A stretch of DNA of 64,000 nucleotides from Arthrobacter rhizosphaerae. GTDB lineage: Bacteria > Actinomycetota > Actinomycetes > Actinomycetales > Micrococcaceae. Shown one piece after another: positions 10,396 to 19,813 of this stretch (position 1 is the stretch's first letter; every line of letters begins with the position of its first letter). The stretch lies in contig NZ_JALLAN010000001.1 in assembly GCF_023062595.1 (NCBI RefSeq), positions 458,663-522,662 of the forward strand, read 5' to 3'. Under the pieces are notes generated by a model that saw nothing but the letters and a program-made list of their open reading frames with translations, had not been told where the DNA came from and did no database searches. Both the position numbers and the translations under genes were made by a program.

Positions 10396-11568
10396 TTATC
10401 TGCGCCCGTTGCGCTGCGCTTCCCTGCCTGTGATGGCGTCCAGGACGGCGTGCTTGTGTAGCAAGCCTGTCACTATGCCATTGTCATCGACGACGGCATA
10501 CTCGCTGCCGTTTATTTTGGACAAGTATTTAAGCAGATCCTGGCCCTTATCCGATTCAAGTACGTAGGCGCCAACGTCCAGTTGGTAGGAGACCGCACTG
10601 GCGGGGGTCGCTGCCTCTGCCCCGGCAGGGACTTCCGCTACGGACTTGGGATTTACCAATTGCTTGGGACGCCGGTCGCTTCCGAACAGGACCACCGCCG
10701 GGAAGCCAGCGGGTGAGAGACGCAGGACGTCCGCCACAGTAGCGGCCTCTGGCAGGCCGACGGCGGGTTCGGCCAACGCGGCCGCGTCCACCAGATGCAG
10801 GCGGCTGCGTAGCTTCCCTTGCTGAATGGCGTCCGAAGCGCTTACCCACAGGAATCCACTCACCAGGACTGTGATAACCATCTGGGTGATGTCCGGCAGT
10901 TGGCCGCTCAGCCAAGGACGGACCACGAACCAAAGGACGAGGGCGACGACGATCAGCCTTCCCGCCCAACCAGCGGCGATGGTGCCTTTGGCCTGGTTTC
11001 CGGTGGCAGCCCAGACGGCGGATTCAACCAGTCTTCCTCCATCCAGCGGCAACCCGGGGAGGATGTTAAAGATTGCAATAACGAAGTTTGCCAACATGAA
11101 GATGAAGGTGAGGTTTGCAGCGACCCCTGTCAGAGATCCTGCGGAAATCACAGCCCAACCAGCGGCGGCCAGCACGAAGTTGGCCGCAGGGCCGGCCAGG
11201 GCGACTATCAGTGACCGGCCAGGAGTGGGTGTGAACTCCTCAAAACTCGTATGGCCTCCCCAGAGGTTCAGTACGATCTTGTCCGTTGACCATCCGTAGA
11301 TCTTCGCGGTCAGCGCATGGGCAAGCTCGTGAACGAGGACGCTGAATAGTAAGAGCAGGGCGTAAGCGAAGGCCACAAGGTAGACGGACATTCCGAGCCG
11401 CGGAAACTCCTGCGCAAGGATGGGCCCGTAGGCGAAAACTGTAAAAGCGGCGATGACGAACCAGGAATAAGAAAGCACCACCCGGATGCCCGCGATGCGT
11501 CCCAGGGCAATACCCTCTCGGAGTCCGTTGCGTCGGACGTTCCCGGCACCTGTTGTGGATTCAGTCAA
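10396..11568 (-). CDS. Site-2-type M50 metalloprotease with C-terminal CBS domain
   Basis: This predicted 390-residue polytopic membrane protein carries the intramembrane zinc-protease motif HELAH at residues 80-84 and the second motif NILPGLPLDGGRL, with a ligand Asp near 175. The C-terminal ~150 residues hold CBS-like sequence (GSEYAVVDDNGIVTGLLHKHAVLDAI), which typically binds adenine nucleotides. This is group-III S2P architecture (M50 plus CBS), and such proteases can release membrane-bound transcription factors; the substrate here is unknown. The frame is open to 11673, but the TTG at 11568 overlaps the stop of the upstream HAD gene by eight bases and follows GGGAGC, so I prefer it. Confidence 0.88.
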   Translation of the reverse strand: MTESTTGAGNVRRNGLREGIALGRIAGIRVVLSYSWFVIAAFTVFAYGPILAQEFPRLGMSVYLVAFAYALLLLFSVLVHELAHALTAKIYGWSTDKIVLNLWGGHTSFEEFTPTPGRSLIVALAGPAANFVLAAAGWAVISAGSLTGVAANLTFIFMLANFVIAIFNILPGLPLDGGRLVESAVWAATGNQAKGTIAAGWAGRLIVVALVLWFVVRPWLSGQLPDITQMVITVLVSGFLWVSASDAIQQGKLRSRLHLVDAAALAEPAVGLPEAATVADVLRLSPAGFPAVVLFGSDRRPKQLVNPKSVAEVPAGAEAATPASAVSYQLDVGAYVLESDKGQDLLKYLSKINGSEYAVVDDNGIVTGLLHKHAVLDAITGREAQRNGRR

Positions 11569-12310
11569 CGCTGTTGCTCCCTGGTTCTGCGGCTTCCACC
11601 GGAAATGGGGCCGCCGGAAATTTCCGCCGGCGCTCCACAAGTTGTTCCAGGTCCGCGACGCTGCGGCCTTCAAGAGTGTCCCAAATGGCGTGGCGGGAGT
11701 CTTCCGCCAAGGCCGTGATGTGCGGAATGGCCACGGTTACGGCGCCCGATGCCACTGCTGCGGCCACTCCTGGTTGGGAGTCCTCAAGCGCAATGCAGTC
11801 ATCTGCGGTCAGTTCAGGATCATTGTTTTGGAGGAACGCGATGGCTTTCAGATAGGCCTCGGGGTCTGGCTTCCCTCGGCTCACGGTGTCACCTGTGACG
11901 ACGTATTCGAAATAAGGCCTGGGCAGGCTCGCCACTATTTCCCTGGCCAGCGGTCCTTCAGACATGGTCACCAATGCGCAGCGGACATCAGCCTCGTACA
12001 ACTGCTCCAGTAGTTCACGGGCCCCGGGACGCCATGGCACAGTGTCCCGTACCCTGCCGATGACCTGGGCCGTCAGGGTGTCGATGATGTCCCGGCGGGG
12101 CATTTGCACCCCGGCTTCCTGGAGGACGCCGGCTGAGAACACGAGGGATTGCCCAACAAGCTGGAGCGCCTGTTCATGGGACCACTGACCACCATGCGCT
12201 GACACCAACGCATACTCAGCCTCGATCCAGTAGGGCTCCGTGTCCACGATGGTGCCATCCATATCCCACAATGCGGCCTTTAGTACGGATGGGGAGGCTG
12301 AGGATCGCAT
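11561..12310 (-). CDS. HAD-superfamily phosphatase, beta-phosphoglucomutase-like
   Basis: This 249-residue protein has all four HAD motifs: the nucleophile motif WDMDGTIVDTEP (Asp16/Asp18), motif II VTMSEGP, motif III GKPDPEAYLKA and motif IV ALEDSQPGVAAA. The helical cap after motif I resembles beta-phosphoglucomutase and sugar-phosphate phosphatases, but the true substrate cannot be read from the sequence. The frame extends to 12427, but the ATG at 12310 with a GAAGG ribosome-binding site places the DMDGT motif at the usual distance from the N-terminus. It is probably co-transcribed with the M50 protease gene, whose start overlaps its end, and diverges from the PAC2 gene. Confidence 0.9.
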   Translation of the reverse strand: MRSSASPSVLKAALWDMDGTIVDTEPYWIEAEYALVSAHGGQWSHEQALQLVGQSLVFSAGVLQEAGVQMPRRDIIDTLTAQVIGRVRDTVPWRPGARELLEQLYEADVRCALVTMSEGPLAREIVASLPRPYFEYVVTGDTVSRGKPDPEAYLKAIAFLQNNDPELTADDCIALEDSQPGVAAAVASGAVTVAIPHITALAEDSRHAIWDTLEGRSVADLEQLVERRRKFPAAPFPVEAAEPGSNSVD

Positions 12311-12462
12311 GCCTTCAAGTCTACGGGGAGCGCGTGGTTGGCTATTCGCGCTACGCCCTCGGCGAATTCCGGAGTGACGTTCCGTGTTTCCTACTGGTTC
12401 CATCCTGATTTGCAGCGATTCATTCAATGCGTAGCCTCGGCTCTTGGACGTAGGGTGAAGGA

Positions 12463-13368
12463 ATGAATAGCTTTGACGGAGACATCACGGCGCCGGAGGG
12501 TACGGTCGAGCCGGACCGGTTGCTGCAGCCTGTGCCCGACGGGCAGCGCATCACAGTGATGCTCGCCGCCTTTGAAGGCTGGAACGACGCCGGAGAGGCC
12601 GCCAGCGATGCGCTTCGTTATCTTAACAAGCTCTGGGACGGCAAGAAGGTTGCCGCCATTGACGCTGACGAGTACTACGATTTCCAGTTCACCCGGCCCA
12701 CCATCCGGCGTACCCAATCCGGTGAGCGCAAGATCAAATGGCCGTCAACACGGATCTACAAAGCAAGTGCGCCCGACACCAACGTGGACATTATTTTCGT
12801 TCAGGGCACTGAGCCGTCATATAAATGGCGGGCGTACACAGCAGAACTGCTGGTACACGCCGAAGCCCTCAACGTCGATTATGTGGTTCTCGTGGGCGCA
12901 CTGTTGGCCGATGTACCTCACAGCCGGCCGATCCCCGTGAGTTCTTCAACGGATGATAATGCACTGCGCGAGCGGATGGACCTTGAGGCCTCTCAGTACG
13001 AAGGGCCCGTGGGCATAGTGGGCGTCCTTGCTGAAGTTGCGCTTCTGGCCGGCTTGCCTACCATTTCCCTCTGGGCGGCGGTGCCCCACTATGTTGCGCA
13101 GGCGCCCTCACCAAAAGCGCAGCTGGCCCTGTTGCACCGTATCGAGGAGCTCCTGCAGATTCCGCTCGATACCCACGAACTCTCCGAAGAGTCTGATGCC
13201 TGGGAGCGGGGCGTGGACGAGCTCGCTACCGAGGATCCGGAAATTGCTGCCTATGTCCGCCAGCTGGAGGAGGCGAAGGACACCGCTGATCTCCCCGAGG
13301 CCAGCGGCGAGTCCATAGCCCGTGAATTTGAGCGCTATCTGAAGCGTCGGGGCAAGGACAAGCCCTAG
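12463..13368 (+). CDS. PAC2 (proteasome assembly chaperone 2) family protein
   Basis: This 301-residue protein belongs to the PAC2 family, recognised by the N-terminal AAFEGWNDAGEAAS segment, the ADEYYDFQFTRP segment and the middle part VVLVGALLADVPHSRP. Eukaryotic relatives help assemble the 20S proteasome. In actinobacteria the family occurs together with the proteasome but is also found in species lacking it, so a chaperone role here is unproven. The C-terminal ~60 residues are acidic and probably form a helical arm. It is transcribed away from the HAD gene and ends three bases from the convergent end of mshC. It is 3.3 kb beyond the ARC gene, a neighbourhood conserved in other actinobacteria. 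Confidence 0.88.
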   Translation: MNSFDGDITAPEGTVEPDRLLQPVPDGQRITVMLAAFEGWNDAGEAASDALRYLNKLWDGKKVAAIDADEYYDFQFTRPTIRRTQSGERKIKWPSTRIYKASAPDTNVDIIFVQGTEPSYKWRAYTAELLVHAEALNVDYVVLVGALLADVPHSRPIPVSSSTDDNALRERMDLEASQYEGPVGIVGVLAEVALLAGLPTISLWAAVPHYVAQAPSPKAQLALLHRIEELLQIPLDTHELSEESDAWERGVDELATEDPEIAAYVRQLEEAKDTADLPEASGESIAREFERYLKRRGKDKP

Positions 13369-13371
13369 GAT

Positions 13372-14682
13372 TTAGAGCTGGATGCCGAGCAGTGCGTCGA
13401 GTGCGTCGCTTACCAGTGCCGCATCCAGCTCTGATCCTTCGCTTTGGAGCTTGGCGTCATGCTGCGGCGTCGATCGATGTGCGTCCAGGGCACTGGCTGC
13501 CCAGCGGTCAACGGCTACCAGGGCACCAGGCGCATTGAGGTCCTGCGACATCTCGGTCCGCAGCGCTGCGACCAGGCCTGCTCCGGATCCTTCCGGTGCT
13601 ACTGAGACAGCTAGGGCCCAGCGTTCAAGCCTCGCTTTCGCCTCCGCAAATTCCGCCTCCGTCCAGGACCAGTCAGAGCGATAGTGATGCGCCAGGATGG
13701 CAAGCCGGATGGCGGCAGGCTTCTCCCCTGCGGCTCTCAGCTTGGACACCAGGACAAGATTGCCCTTGCTCTTGCTCATCTTTTCGCCGTCGAGGCCCAC
13801 CATGCCGGCATGGGCGAAGTGTTCGGCAAGGGGCAGCCCGGACAGTGAGTAGGCGTGCCCGGCACCCATCTCATGGTGCGGGAAGATCAGGTCCGATCCG
13901 CCTCCTTGCACTGTGAATGGAGCCGGGAGGTGGTGCTGGGCGATGACGGTACATTCAATGTGCCAGCCCGGCCTTCCCTGGCCGAGTTCTCCCCCGGCCC
14001 AGCTGGGCTCACCCTCCCGGGCGACGCGCCAGAGGAGCGGGTCCAATGCCTGCCGCTTGCCGGCGCGGCCAGGGTCGCCGCCCCGCTCAGAGAACAGCTC
14101 GAGCATCTCGGCCTCGTTGAGGCCCGAAATGGAGCCGAGCGTCCAGGCGTCCGCTCCTACCGAATGCTTACCCGCCGCTTCGACGTCGTAGTAGACGTCG
14201 CCGTCGGGCTCTCCTGCCGTCCCCGGAACGCGGTAGGCGAGTCCAAGTTCCAACAGCCGTTCGATAGCAGGAACGATCATGGGGATGGCTTCCACAGCGC
14301 CAACGTAATGATCGGGCGGCAGGACGTTGAGGGCCTCCATATCGGAGCGGAAGAGCTCGATCTGGCTTGCTGCAAGGTCTTTCCAGTCCATCCCGGTGGC
14401 AGTGGCCCGCTCCAGCAGCGGATCGTCGACATCCGTCACATTTTGGACGTAGGAGACCCGCTGGCCGGCGTCGCGCCAAGCCCGGTTGAGTAGATCAAAA
14501 GCTACGTAGCTGGCCGCGTGCCCCATATGGGTGGCGTCATAAGGCGTGATTCCACAGACATACATCGACTGCTCCCCCGGCCCATCCAAGGCAACAAAGG
14601 AGTCTTTAGCTGAGTCGAAAAGCCGAACGGTGGGCATACGCCCGGGCAGCTGTGGGACGGGACGGGATTTCCAGGATTTCAC
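13372..14682 (-). CDS. mshC: Cysteine:1D-myo-inosityl 2-amino-2-deoxy-alpha-D-glucopyranoside ligase MshC
   Basis: MshC joins cysteine to GlcN-Ins with ATP, the third step of mycothiol synthesis. The 436-residue chain is a class-I aminoacyl-tRNA-synthetase relative of CysRS. It has [16 protein letters not shown] near residue 42 (a zinc-ligand Cys and a HIGH-like motif), [13 protein letters not shown], and [10 protein letters not shown] near 305. It lacks the tRNA anticodon-binding domain of true CysRS, which fits its ~430-residue length. The first ATG gives [15 protein letters not shown], matching family N-termini. Its presence shows that the organism uses mycothiol as its main low-molecular-weight thiol. 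uppP lies upstream on the same strand, 15 bases away. Confidence 0.95.
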   Translation of the reverse strand: MKSWKSRPVPQLPGRMPTVRLFDSAKDSFVALDGPGEQSMYVCGITPYDATHMGHAASYVAFDLLNRAWRDAGQRVSYVQNVTDVDDPLLERATATGMDWKDLAASQIELFRSDMEALNVLPPDHYVGAVEAIPMIVPAIERLLELGLAYRVPGTAGEPDGDVYYDVEAAGKHSVGADAWTLGSISGLNEAEMLELFSERGGDPGRAGKRQALDPLLWRVAREGEPSWAGGELGQGRPGWHIECTVIAQHHLPAPFTVQGGGSDLIFPHHEMGAGHAYSLSGLPLAEHFAHAGMVGLDGEKMSKSKGNLVLVSKLRAAGEKPAAIRLAILAHHYRSDWSWTEAEFAEAKARLERWALAVSVAPEGSGAGLVAALRTEMSQDLNAPGALVAVDRWAASALDAHRSTPQHDAKLQSEGSELDAALVSDALDALLGIQL

Positions 14683-14697
14683 AGCCCAAGCCTAGTG

Positions 14698-15531
14698 CTA
14701 GGCGCTGATGACGTTGAAACCGAGCAACAAGTACAGCGCCATTCCAAGGAAGATGCGGTACCAGACAAACAGCCGGTAGCTGCGTGTGGAAACGAACTTC
14801 AGGAACCAGCCGATGATGACGTAGCCCACGACGAAGGCAATCACCGTGGCGAGGGCAGTTTCAGGTAAACCATAGGGACCGGATACGCCGTCCTTGGAGA
14901 CCACCTTATAGAGCTGGTAGAGGCCACTGCCGAAAACGGCGGGGATTGCAAGCAGGAAAGAGTACCTGGCGGCGGCTTCGCGGGTGTAGCCCATCAGTAG
15001 TCCGGCGGTGATGGTTCCACCGGATCGGGAAACGCCTGGTATCAGTGCCATTGCCTGGGCGAAGCCGTAGATAATGCCGTGCTTGTAGGTCAGCCTGGTC
15101 AGGTCCGTGTGCTGCCGGCCGACGGCGTCTGCGACAGCCAGGATCATTCCGAAAACTATGAGGGTGGTAGCCACGATCCAGAGGCTCCTCAGGACCGACT
15201 CAATCTGATCTTGGAAGAGTAGCCCCAGGATGATGATGGGCAGGCTGCCAAGGATCACCAGCCAACCCATCCGGGCATCCGGGTCCTGCCGGGAGACCCT
15301 GCCACGGAGGGATCCTGACCAGGCCCTCATGATCCGCACGATGTCCCGCCAGAAATAGACGATCACCGCAGTCTCGGTACCCAGCTGGGTGATCGCGGTA
15401 AAGGCCGCACCGGGATCTGCAGCGTTCGGCAGGAAGGAACCGACTATCCGGAGGTGGGCACTTGAGGAGATCGGGAGGAATTCCGTCAGTCCCTGTACAA
15501 GGCCCAGCAGGGCCGCTTCAATCCAGTTCAC
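14698..15531 (-). CDS. uppP: Undecaprenyl-diphosphate phosphatase UppP (BacA)
   Basis: UppP dephosphorylates undecaprenyl diphosphate at the membrane, recycling the lipid carrier for cell-wall synthesis and giving low-level bacitracin resistance. The 277-residue polytopic membrane protein shows the two signature regions: [16 protein letters not shown] near the N-terminus, with the catalytic glutamate and serines, and [11 protein letters not shown] around residue 163. It has about eight hydrophobic segments. Translation starts at a GTG (15531). It is followed closely by mshC, so the two may be co-transcribed, and it diverges from the aldo/keto reductase gene over a 52-base shared promoter region. 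Confidence 0.95.
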   Translation of the reverse strand: MNWIEAALLGLVQGLTEFLPISSSAHLRIVGSFLPNAADPGAAFTAITQLGTETAVIVYFWRDIVRIMRAWSGSLRGRVSRQDPDARMGWLVILGSLPIIILGLLFQDQIESVLRSLWIVATTLIVFGMILAVADAVGRQHTDLTRLTYKHGIIYGFAQAMALIPGVSRSGGTITAGLLMGYTREAAARYSFLLAIPAVFGSGLYQLYKVVSKDGVSGPYGLPETALATVIAFVVGYVIIGWFLKFVSTRSYRLFVWYRIFLGMALYLLLGFNVISA

Positions 15532-15583
15532 GTTTATAGACCCTACGTCATTGCACTTGGGGAATCCCCGTAAGCTTGCTGCT

Positions 15584-16519
15584 ATGCAGCAGCGTTATGT
15601 CGGCAACAGTGGGTTGCGCGTGTCCGCCCTTTCTCTTGGCACCATGTCCTGGGCACGGGAAACCGACGAGCAGGATGCCTCTGAACTGTTGCGGAACTTT
15701 GTTGATGCCGGCGGGACGATGATCGACACCGCGGCGTCCTACTCCGAGGGCCAGGCTGAGGCGATCCTTGGGGGTTTGCTGGGAGACGTCGTGGCCCGCT
15801 CCGAAGTGGTTATCTCCACGAAAGCGGGACTTTCGACGTCGGATGGCCGGCGTCGGGTGGATACCTCCCGAAGCGGAATGCTGTCGGGGCTTGACGCCAG
15901 CCTTGCGCGTTTGGGCACAGACTATGTCGACGTGTGGTTTGCGCACGCCTGGGATCCCAACGTCCCGCTCCAGGAAACCCTCTCGGCAATGGAGTTCGCT
16001 GTGAGCAGCGGCCGCGCAAGGTATGCGGGCGTGTCTAACTTCAACGGCTGGCAGACTGCCAAGGCGGCAGCCGTTGCGGGCTTTCCCCTGGTGGCCAACC
16101 AGTCAGAGTATTCGCTGGTTCACCGGCAGCCCGAAGACGAGCTCCTGCCGGCCATCGAGGACGCAGGGCTGGGGCTTCTGGCCTGGGCGCCCCTGGGCAG
16201 GGGTGTCCTGAGCGGAAAATACCGCGGCCACATTCCCTCAGATTCGCGTGCCGCCCAAAAGAGGCTGGCCGGGTACGTGGAACCTTATCTTGAGCCGGAG
16301 TCATCAAGGATAGTGGAGGCTGTTGCCATGGCGGCGCGAGGCCTCGGCCGGACTCCCGTGGACGTCTCCCTGAGCTGGCTGCTTGCCCAGAACGGCGTGG
16401 CAAGCGCGGTGGTGGGTGCGCGCACTCCCGTGCAGCTGAAGGAGATTCTCGCATCCCAGCTGGCTCCCCTGCCGCCAGAGATCGCCCGCGCCTTGGAAGA
16501 CGTCTCTCTCGTGTCCTGA
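15584..16519 (+). CDS. Aldo/keto reductase
   Basis: This is a 311-residue NADPH-dependent oxidoreductase with the TIM-barrel AKR signature. The catalytic tetrad is intact: Asp48 and Tyr53 (DTAASYSEG), Lys80 (STKAGLS) and His121 (FAHAWDP). The C-terminal part has GVSNFNGWQ and the cofactor-binding stretch [16 protein letters not shown]. The frame is open from 15389, but the ATG at 15584 gives the normal N-terminus [20 protein letters not shown]; the longer version would overlap uppP on the other strand. Substrate is not predictable. It diverges from uppP and is followed by a small convergent acidic-protein gene. Confidence 0.92.
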   Translation: MQQRYVGNSGLRVSALSLGTMSWARETDEQDASELLRNFVDAGGTMIDTAASYSEGQAEAILGGLLGDVVARSEVVISTKAGLSTSDGRRRVDTSRSGMLSGLDASLARLGTDYVDVWFAHAWDPNVPLQETLSAMEFAVSSGRARYAGVSNFNGWQTAKAAAVAGFPLVANQSEYSLVHRQPEDELLPAIEDAGLGLLAWAPLGRGVLSGKYRGHIPSDSRAAQKRLAGYVEPYLEPESSRIVEAVAMAARGLGRTPVDVSLSWLLAQNGVASAVVGARTPVQLKEILASQLAPLPPEIARALEDVSLVS

Positions 16520-16561
16520 CAGTTAGTTGCCAGACCTTCGTAGCTGGCAGACTCCGCGCGG

Positions 16562-16834
16562 TTAGCTGTCGGACTCCACGATCTCGAGATCGTCGTCGTC
16601 CACGTCTTCGCGGTCATCCTCGTCGTCCTCGACCTCATCGATAACCTCGAGAGGCGTCACTTCGCCATACGCTTCGTACAAGGAATCGTCGTAGACTTCG
16701 AAAGCATCAGCGACAGCAAAAAAAGCAGCTTCAACTGTGGGGTCACCCTCACCACGCCGGGCCGAGGCTGCGATCAGGTGTTCTTCCAAAGCGGTGGTCA
16801 AAGACTGAAGCGCGACACGCGGATCGATGCTCAT
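16562..16834 (-). CDS. Conserved small acidic protein of unknown function
   Basis: This 90-residue protein has a compact N-terminal half (LTTALEEHLIAASARRGEGD, then AAFFAVADAFEVYDDSLYEAYG) and a very acidic tail of Asp and Glu residues. I recognise it only as a small actinobacterial protein commonly placed beside a DUF5703 gene. Some annotations call it a primosomal protein, but I see nothing that supports that name. It has no signal peptide or membrane segment. It diverges from the DUF5703 gene, with only 39 bases between the two starts, so their promoters must overlap. The function is unknown. Confidence 0.75.
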   Translation of the reverse strand: MSIDPRVALQSLTTALEEHLIAASARRGEGDPTVEAAFFAVADAFEVYDDSLYEAYGEVTPLEVIDEVEDDEDDREDVDDDDLEIVESDS

Positions 16835-16873
16835 GACTTCACGTTAGCCGGAAAAAGACGAAAATGGAGAGCA

Positions 16874-17107
16874 ATGAAGGAACATTTTCTGCGCAGCTCC
16901 GTCGAACGCGAGCGGGACTATGTCAGTCAGTACGAGTACCTCGTACTGACGATCGGTCCTGAGGATTCGCTGCCTGAGGCCCGGCGGAGACTCGTTGAAC
17001 ATTCCGAGTATGGCAAGTGGGAATTGGAGCGCAGCCGCCTCTATGTGGGCGGCGGAAGGCGGTTCTGGCTGAGGCGCCGCGTAACCCAGGTACAGCGGAC
17101 GGTTTAG
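16874..17107 (+). CDS. DUF5703 family protein
   Basis: This 77-residue protein is basic and aromatic-rich. It contains YEYLVLTIGPEDSLPEARR, EYGKWELERSRLYVGG and a basic end RRFWLRRRVTQVQRT, matching the small actinobacterial DUF5703 family as I recall it. No function is known. The frame is open upstream to 16778, but the ATG at 16874 has a GGAG ribosome-binding site at the right distance and avoids overlap with the divergent acidic-protein gene. It converges on the acyl-CoA dehydrogenase-like gene, 34 bases away. Confidence 0.8.
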   Translation: MKEHFLRSSVERERDYVSQYEYLVLTIGPEDSLPEARRRLVEHSEYGKWELERSRLYVGGGRRFWLRRRVTQVQRTV

Positions 17108-17141
17108 CAGGACGGGTGGTCCTTGGCTGCGCGGTAGCGCA

Positions 17142-18305
17142 TCAGAAACTCTCCAGCGGCCCTAACCATGCGTTCGCTACCGTGTTGTGCGCTGACTCGT
17201 CGTCGGACGGATGGAACATTCCGGCCAGTACATCCCGGTAGAGCCTCTCCAGCTCGCTTCCCTGGAAATAGCTTGAACCTCCTGAGACCCTGATGGCCAG
17301 GTCTACAACTTCCCGGGCGGTTTCGGTCGCGTTCACTTTGAGGGACACAAGTTTGGGAAACCATTGGCTTCCGTGGTCCACCTTCGCATCCACATCCCGC
17401 GCTATCAGCTGCAACTGCGGGTACAGACGTTCCAGCGACATTGCCCCAGCCGAAACCTTCCAGCGGATGTCGGGATCCTGCGAATAAAGACGGCCATCGT
17501 TCTTCAACGATGTCCGGCGCTTCACTGCCTGCACTCCAAGTTCCAAAGCCCGTTCCCCGATGCCGGTGTACACCGCTGCAAGCAACGTCTCGAAACACGC
17601 AAAGATCGCGAAGATCAGAGGATCCGCATTAGGGCCAACCGGCAGTTTCCGGAAGATCCTTTCAGGCGGGACGTATGCACCTTCCAGGACGGTGGTGCAG
17701 GACTGGCTGGCCCGCATCCCCAGCGTGTTCCAGTCATCCAGGATCCTGTAACCGGGAGTGTCGCGATGGATGAAGCCGTGGACCAGTTCGCCCTCTCCAT
17801 CACGGGCTTCACTGTCCTTGCCGAAGATGCCCAGCCGTGTCCAGACGGGGGCAAGGCTCGTGAAGATTTTTCGTCCGGTGAAGCTGTAGCCACCGCCGGG
17901 CTGCGGGCGGGCCTCGGTGATGGAGTCAAACAGGACTGCATCATTGCCGGCCTCGGAATTGCCGAAGGCGTACAGCTCCCCCTCCCCCGCCTCGCTTAGA
18001 ACAAAATTCAATGAGTGGTCTCCTCTTGCCGCCAGGACGTGAGCCACTCCGGTCCAGACCAGATGCATGTTGATTGCCAGGGCGGTGGCGGGAGCAGCCG
18101 TTGCGAGCCGGCGCTGCAGCTGTGTTGCCGCTTCCAACCCGAGGCCCAGGCCGCCGTCGGACGCAGGTACGAAGATCTTCAGGTAACCGGCATCGCGCAA
18201 CTCGTCCAGGTCTTCGTGGAAGAAGGAATTGTCCCGGTCATAGCCGGCGGCACGGCTCCGGATCCTTTCAAGCAGCCTGTCCGGCAGAATCTCGTCCATC
18301 ATCAT
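17142..18305 (-). CDS. Acyl-CoA dehydrogenase family flavoprotein
   Basis: This 387-residue protein has the three-part acyl-CoA dehydrogenase layout: an N-terminal helical domain (LPDRLLERIRSRAAGYDRD), a central beta domain (YSFTGRKIFTSLAPVWTRLG, then DDWNTLGMRASQS) and a C-terminal helical domain. The end reads LERLYRDVLAGMFHPSDDESAHNTVA rather than the usual Glu-containing loop of true dehydrogenases. That resembles the DszC/HpaH-like flavin monooxygenase branch, so a monooxygenase or reduced-flavin role is possible. FAD or FMN is the expected cofactor. It lies 40 bases downstream of the M20 peptidase gene on the same strand. The start has three adjacent ATG codons. Confidence 0.82.
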   Translation of the reverse strand: MMMDEILPDRLLERIRSRAAGYDRDNSFFHEDLDELRDAGYLKIFVPASDGGLGLGLEAATQLQRRLATAAPATALAINMHLVWTGVAHVLAARGDHSLNFVLSEAGEGELYAFGNSEAGNDAVLFDSITEARPQPGGGYSFTGRKIFTSLAPVWTRLGIFGKDSEARDGEGELVHGFIHRDTPGYRILDDWNTLGMRASQSCTTVLEGAYVPPERIFRKLPVGPNADPLIFAIFACFETLLAAVYTGIGERALELGVQAVKRRTSLKNDGRLYSQDPDIRWKVSAGAMSLERLYPQLQLIARDVDAKVDHGSQWFPKLVSLKVNATETAREVVDLAIRVSGGSSYFQGSELERLYRDVLAGMFHPSDDESAHNTVANAWLGPLESF

Positions 18306-18345
18306 GGTTCAGCCTTCGGTGCGTGCAATGTCAGCGGCGTCAGGG

Positions 18346-19650
18346 TCAGTAAGTGGTCAAGAGCCGGTCGAGGACCCTGGCACCGAACTTCAGCGAGTCG
18401 GCGGGAACACGTTCGTCCACTCCATGGAACATGCCTGTGAAGTCCAGATCATCCGGCAGCTGTAATGGAGCGAAGCCGTAGCCGGTGATCCCCAACCTGC
18501 TGAGGGCCTTGTTGTCCGTGCCTCCGGAGAGTGTGTACGGGAGGACCTTTGCGCCGGGGTCTTCGGAGTGAAGGGCATCGATCATCGAGTCCACGAGGTT
18601 CCCGGCGAACGGCACCTCCAGCGAAACGTCCTGGTGAACGTAACTGACGTCCACTCCGCTGCCGGCGAGCTCCCGCACGATCTCCAGGACCTGGTCCTCC
18701 TGACCGGGAAGGGTCCGGCAGTCCACCAGGGCTTCCGCGGACTCCGGGATGACGTTGTGCTTGTAGCCGCCCTTGAGCAGGGTGGGGTTGCTGGTGTTCT
18801 GAAGAGTCGCTCCTACGAAGCGCGACAATGTTCCCAGTTCCTTGAGGAGCCGTTCGGGGTCATCTGCGTCGAACTCCACGCCGGTGAGTTCGGTCACGCC
18901 GTCGAGGAATTGCCGGGTGGTGGGGGTCAGTTCGATCGGCCACTGGTATTCGCCGATTCGCGAGACAGCGCTGGCCAGCCTGGTGATGGCGTTGTCGGTG
19001 CTGATCTGAGAGCCATGCCCTGCCCGTCCGTGCGCCACCAGGCGAAGCCAGGACAGCCCCTTCTCGGCCGTCTGCAGCAGGTACGTTCGCTGGCCCCCGA
19101 TGGTTGCCGAAAAACCACCTACTTCAGAGATGGCCTCTGTGGCGCCCTCGAACAGCTCGGGGCGATGTTCGACGGCGTAACGGGAACCGAAGGTTCCGCC
19201 CGCCTCCTCATCGGCAAAGAAAGCAAAGATGATGTCCCGCTTGGGTTTGCGCCCCGTCCGGGCGAACTGCCGCATGACGGAAAGGATCATGGCGTCCATG
19301 TCCTTCATGTCCACCGCACCGCGGCCCCAAATCAGGCCGTCCTTCAGCTCACCGGCGAAAGGGTCAACGCTCCACTGGTCCTTGAGGGCCGGCACCACAT
19401 CAAGATGGCCGTGGACCACCAGTGCGCTGGCGGAGGGGTCTTCTCCCGCGATGCGGGTCACCACGTTGGCGCGACCCGGCGCGGATTCGAAGATCTCGGC
19501 CTCCAGTCCCACCTCTGTAATGAGCCCCGCCGTATATTCGGCAGCCGACCGCTCTCCCGGGCCTGTACCGTCACCGAAGTTGGAGGTGTCGATCCGGATC
19601 AATTCCTGGCAGATCCGAACGACTTCGTCCTCGGGGCGGATGACAGTCAT
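18346..19650 (-). CDS. M20/M25/M40 family metallopeptidase
   Basis: This 434-residue zinc-dependent exopeptidase or deacylase is of the ArgE/DapE/ACY1/CPG2 type. Metal and catalytic residues are in place: HGHLDVVP (His82, Asp84), GAVDMK (bridging Asp114) and ADEEAGG (catalytic Glu148/Glu149). The dimerisation domain follows around residues 200-310, and SGGTDNKAL carries a late ligand region. It has no signal peptide, so it is cytosolic. The ATG at 19650 has a GGAGAGAG ribosome-binding site. In actinobacteria these proteins are usually annotated as dipeptidases; the substrate is not defined here. Confidence 0.92.
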   Translation of the reverse strand: MTVIRPEDEVVRICQELIRIDTSNFGDGTGPGERSAAEYTAGLITEVGLEAEIFESAPGRANVVTRIAGEDPSASALVVHGHLDVVPALKDQWSVDPFAGELKDGLIWGRGAVDMKDMDAMILSVMRQFARTGRKPKRDIIFAFFADEEAGGTFGSRYAVEHRPELFEGATEAISEVGGFSATIGGQRTYLLQTAEKGLSWLRLVAHGRAGHGSQISTDNAITRLASAVSRIGEYQWPIELTPTTRQFLDGVTELTGVEFDADDPERLLKELGTLSRFVGATLQNTSNPTLLKGGYKHNVIPESAEALVDCRTLPGQEDQVLEIVRELAGSGVDVSYVHQDVSLEVPFAGNLVDSMIDALHSEDPGAKVLPYTLSGGTDNKALSRLGITGYGFAPLQLPDDLDFTGMFHGVDERVPADSLKFGARVLDRLLTTY

Positions 19651-19813
19651 GGCTCTCTCCTCATATCGGTGGGGCTCGTGGTCCCAAGCCTACCCAGTGG
19701 GCTCCCTTCGTCCCGATTCCAACTTTCCGCAGAGTTCGTGTTAGAGTTTTTCTCGCTGCTTCGGAGAGAAGCGAACCGCCGAAGGGCGGAAATCGTGCTC
19801 CGAATTACCACCT

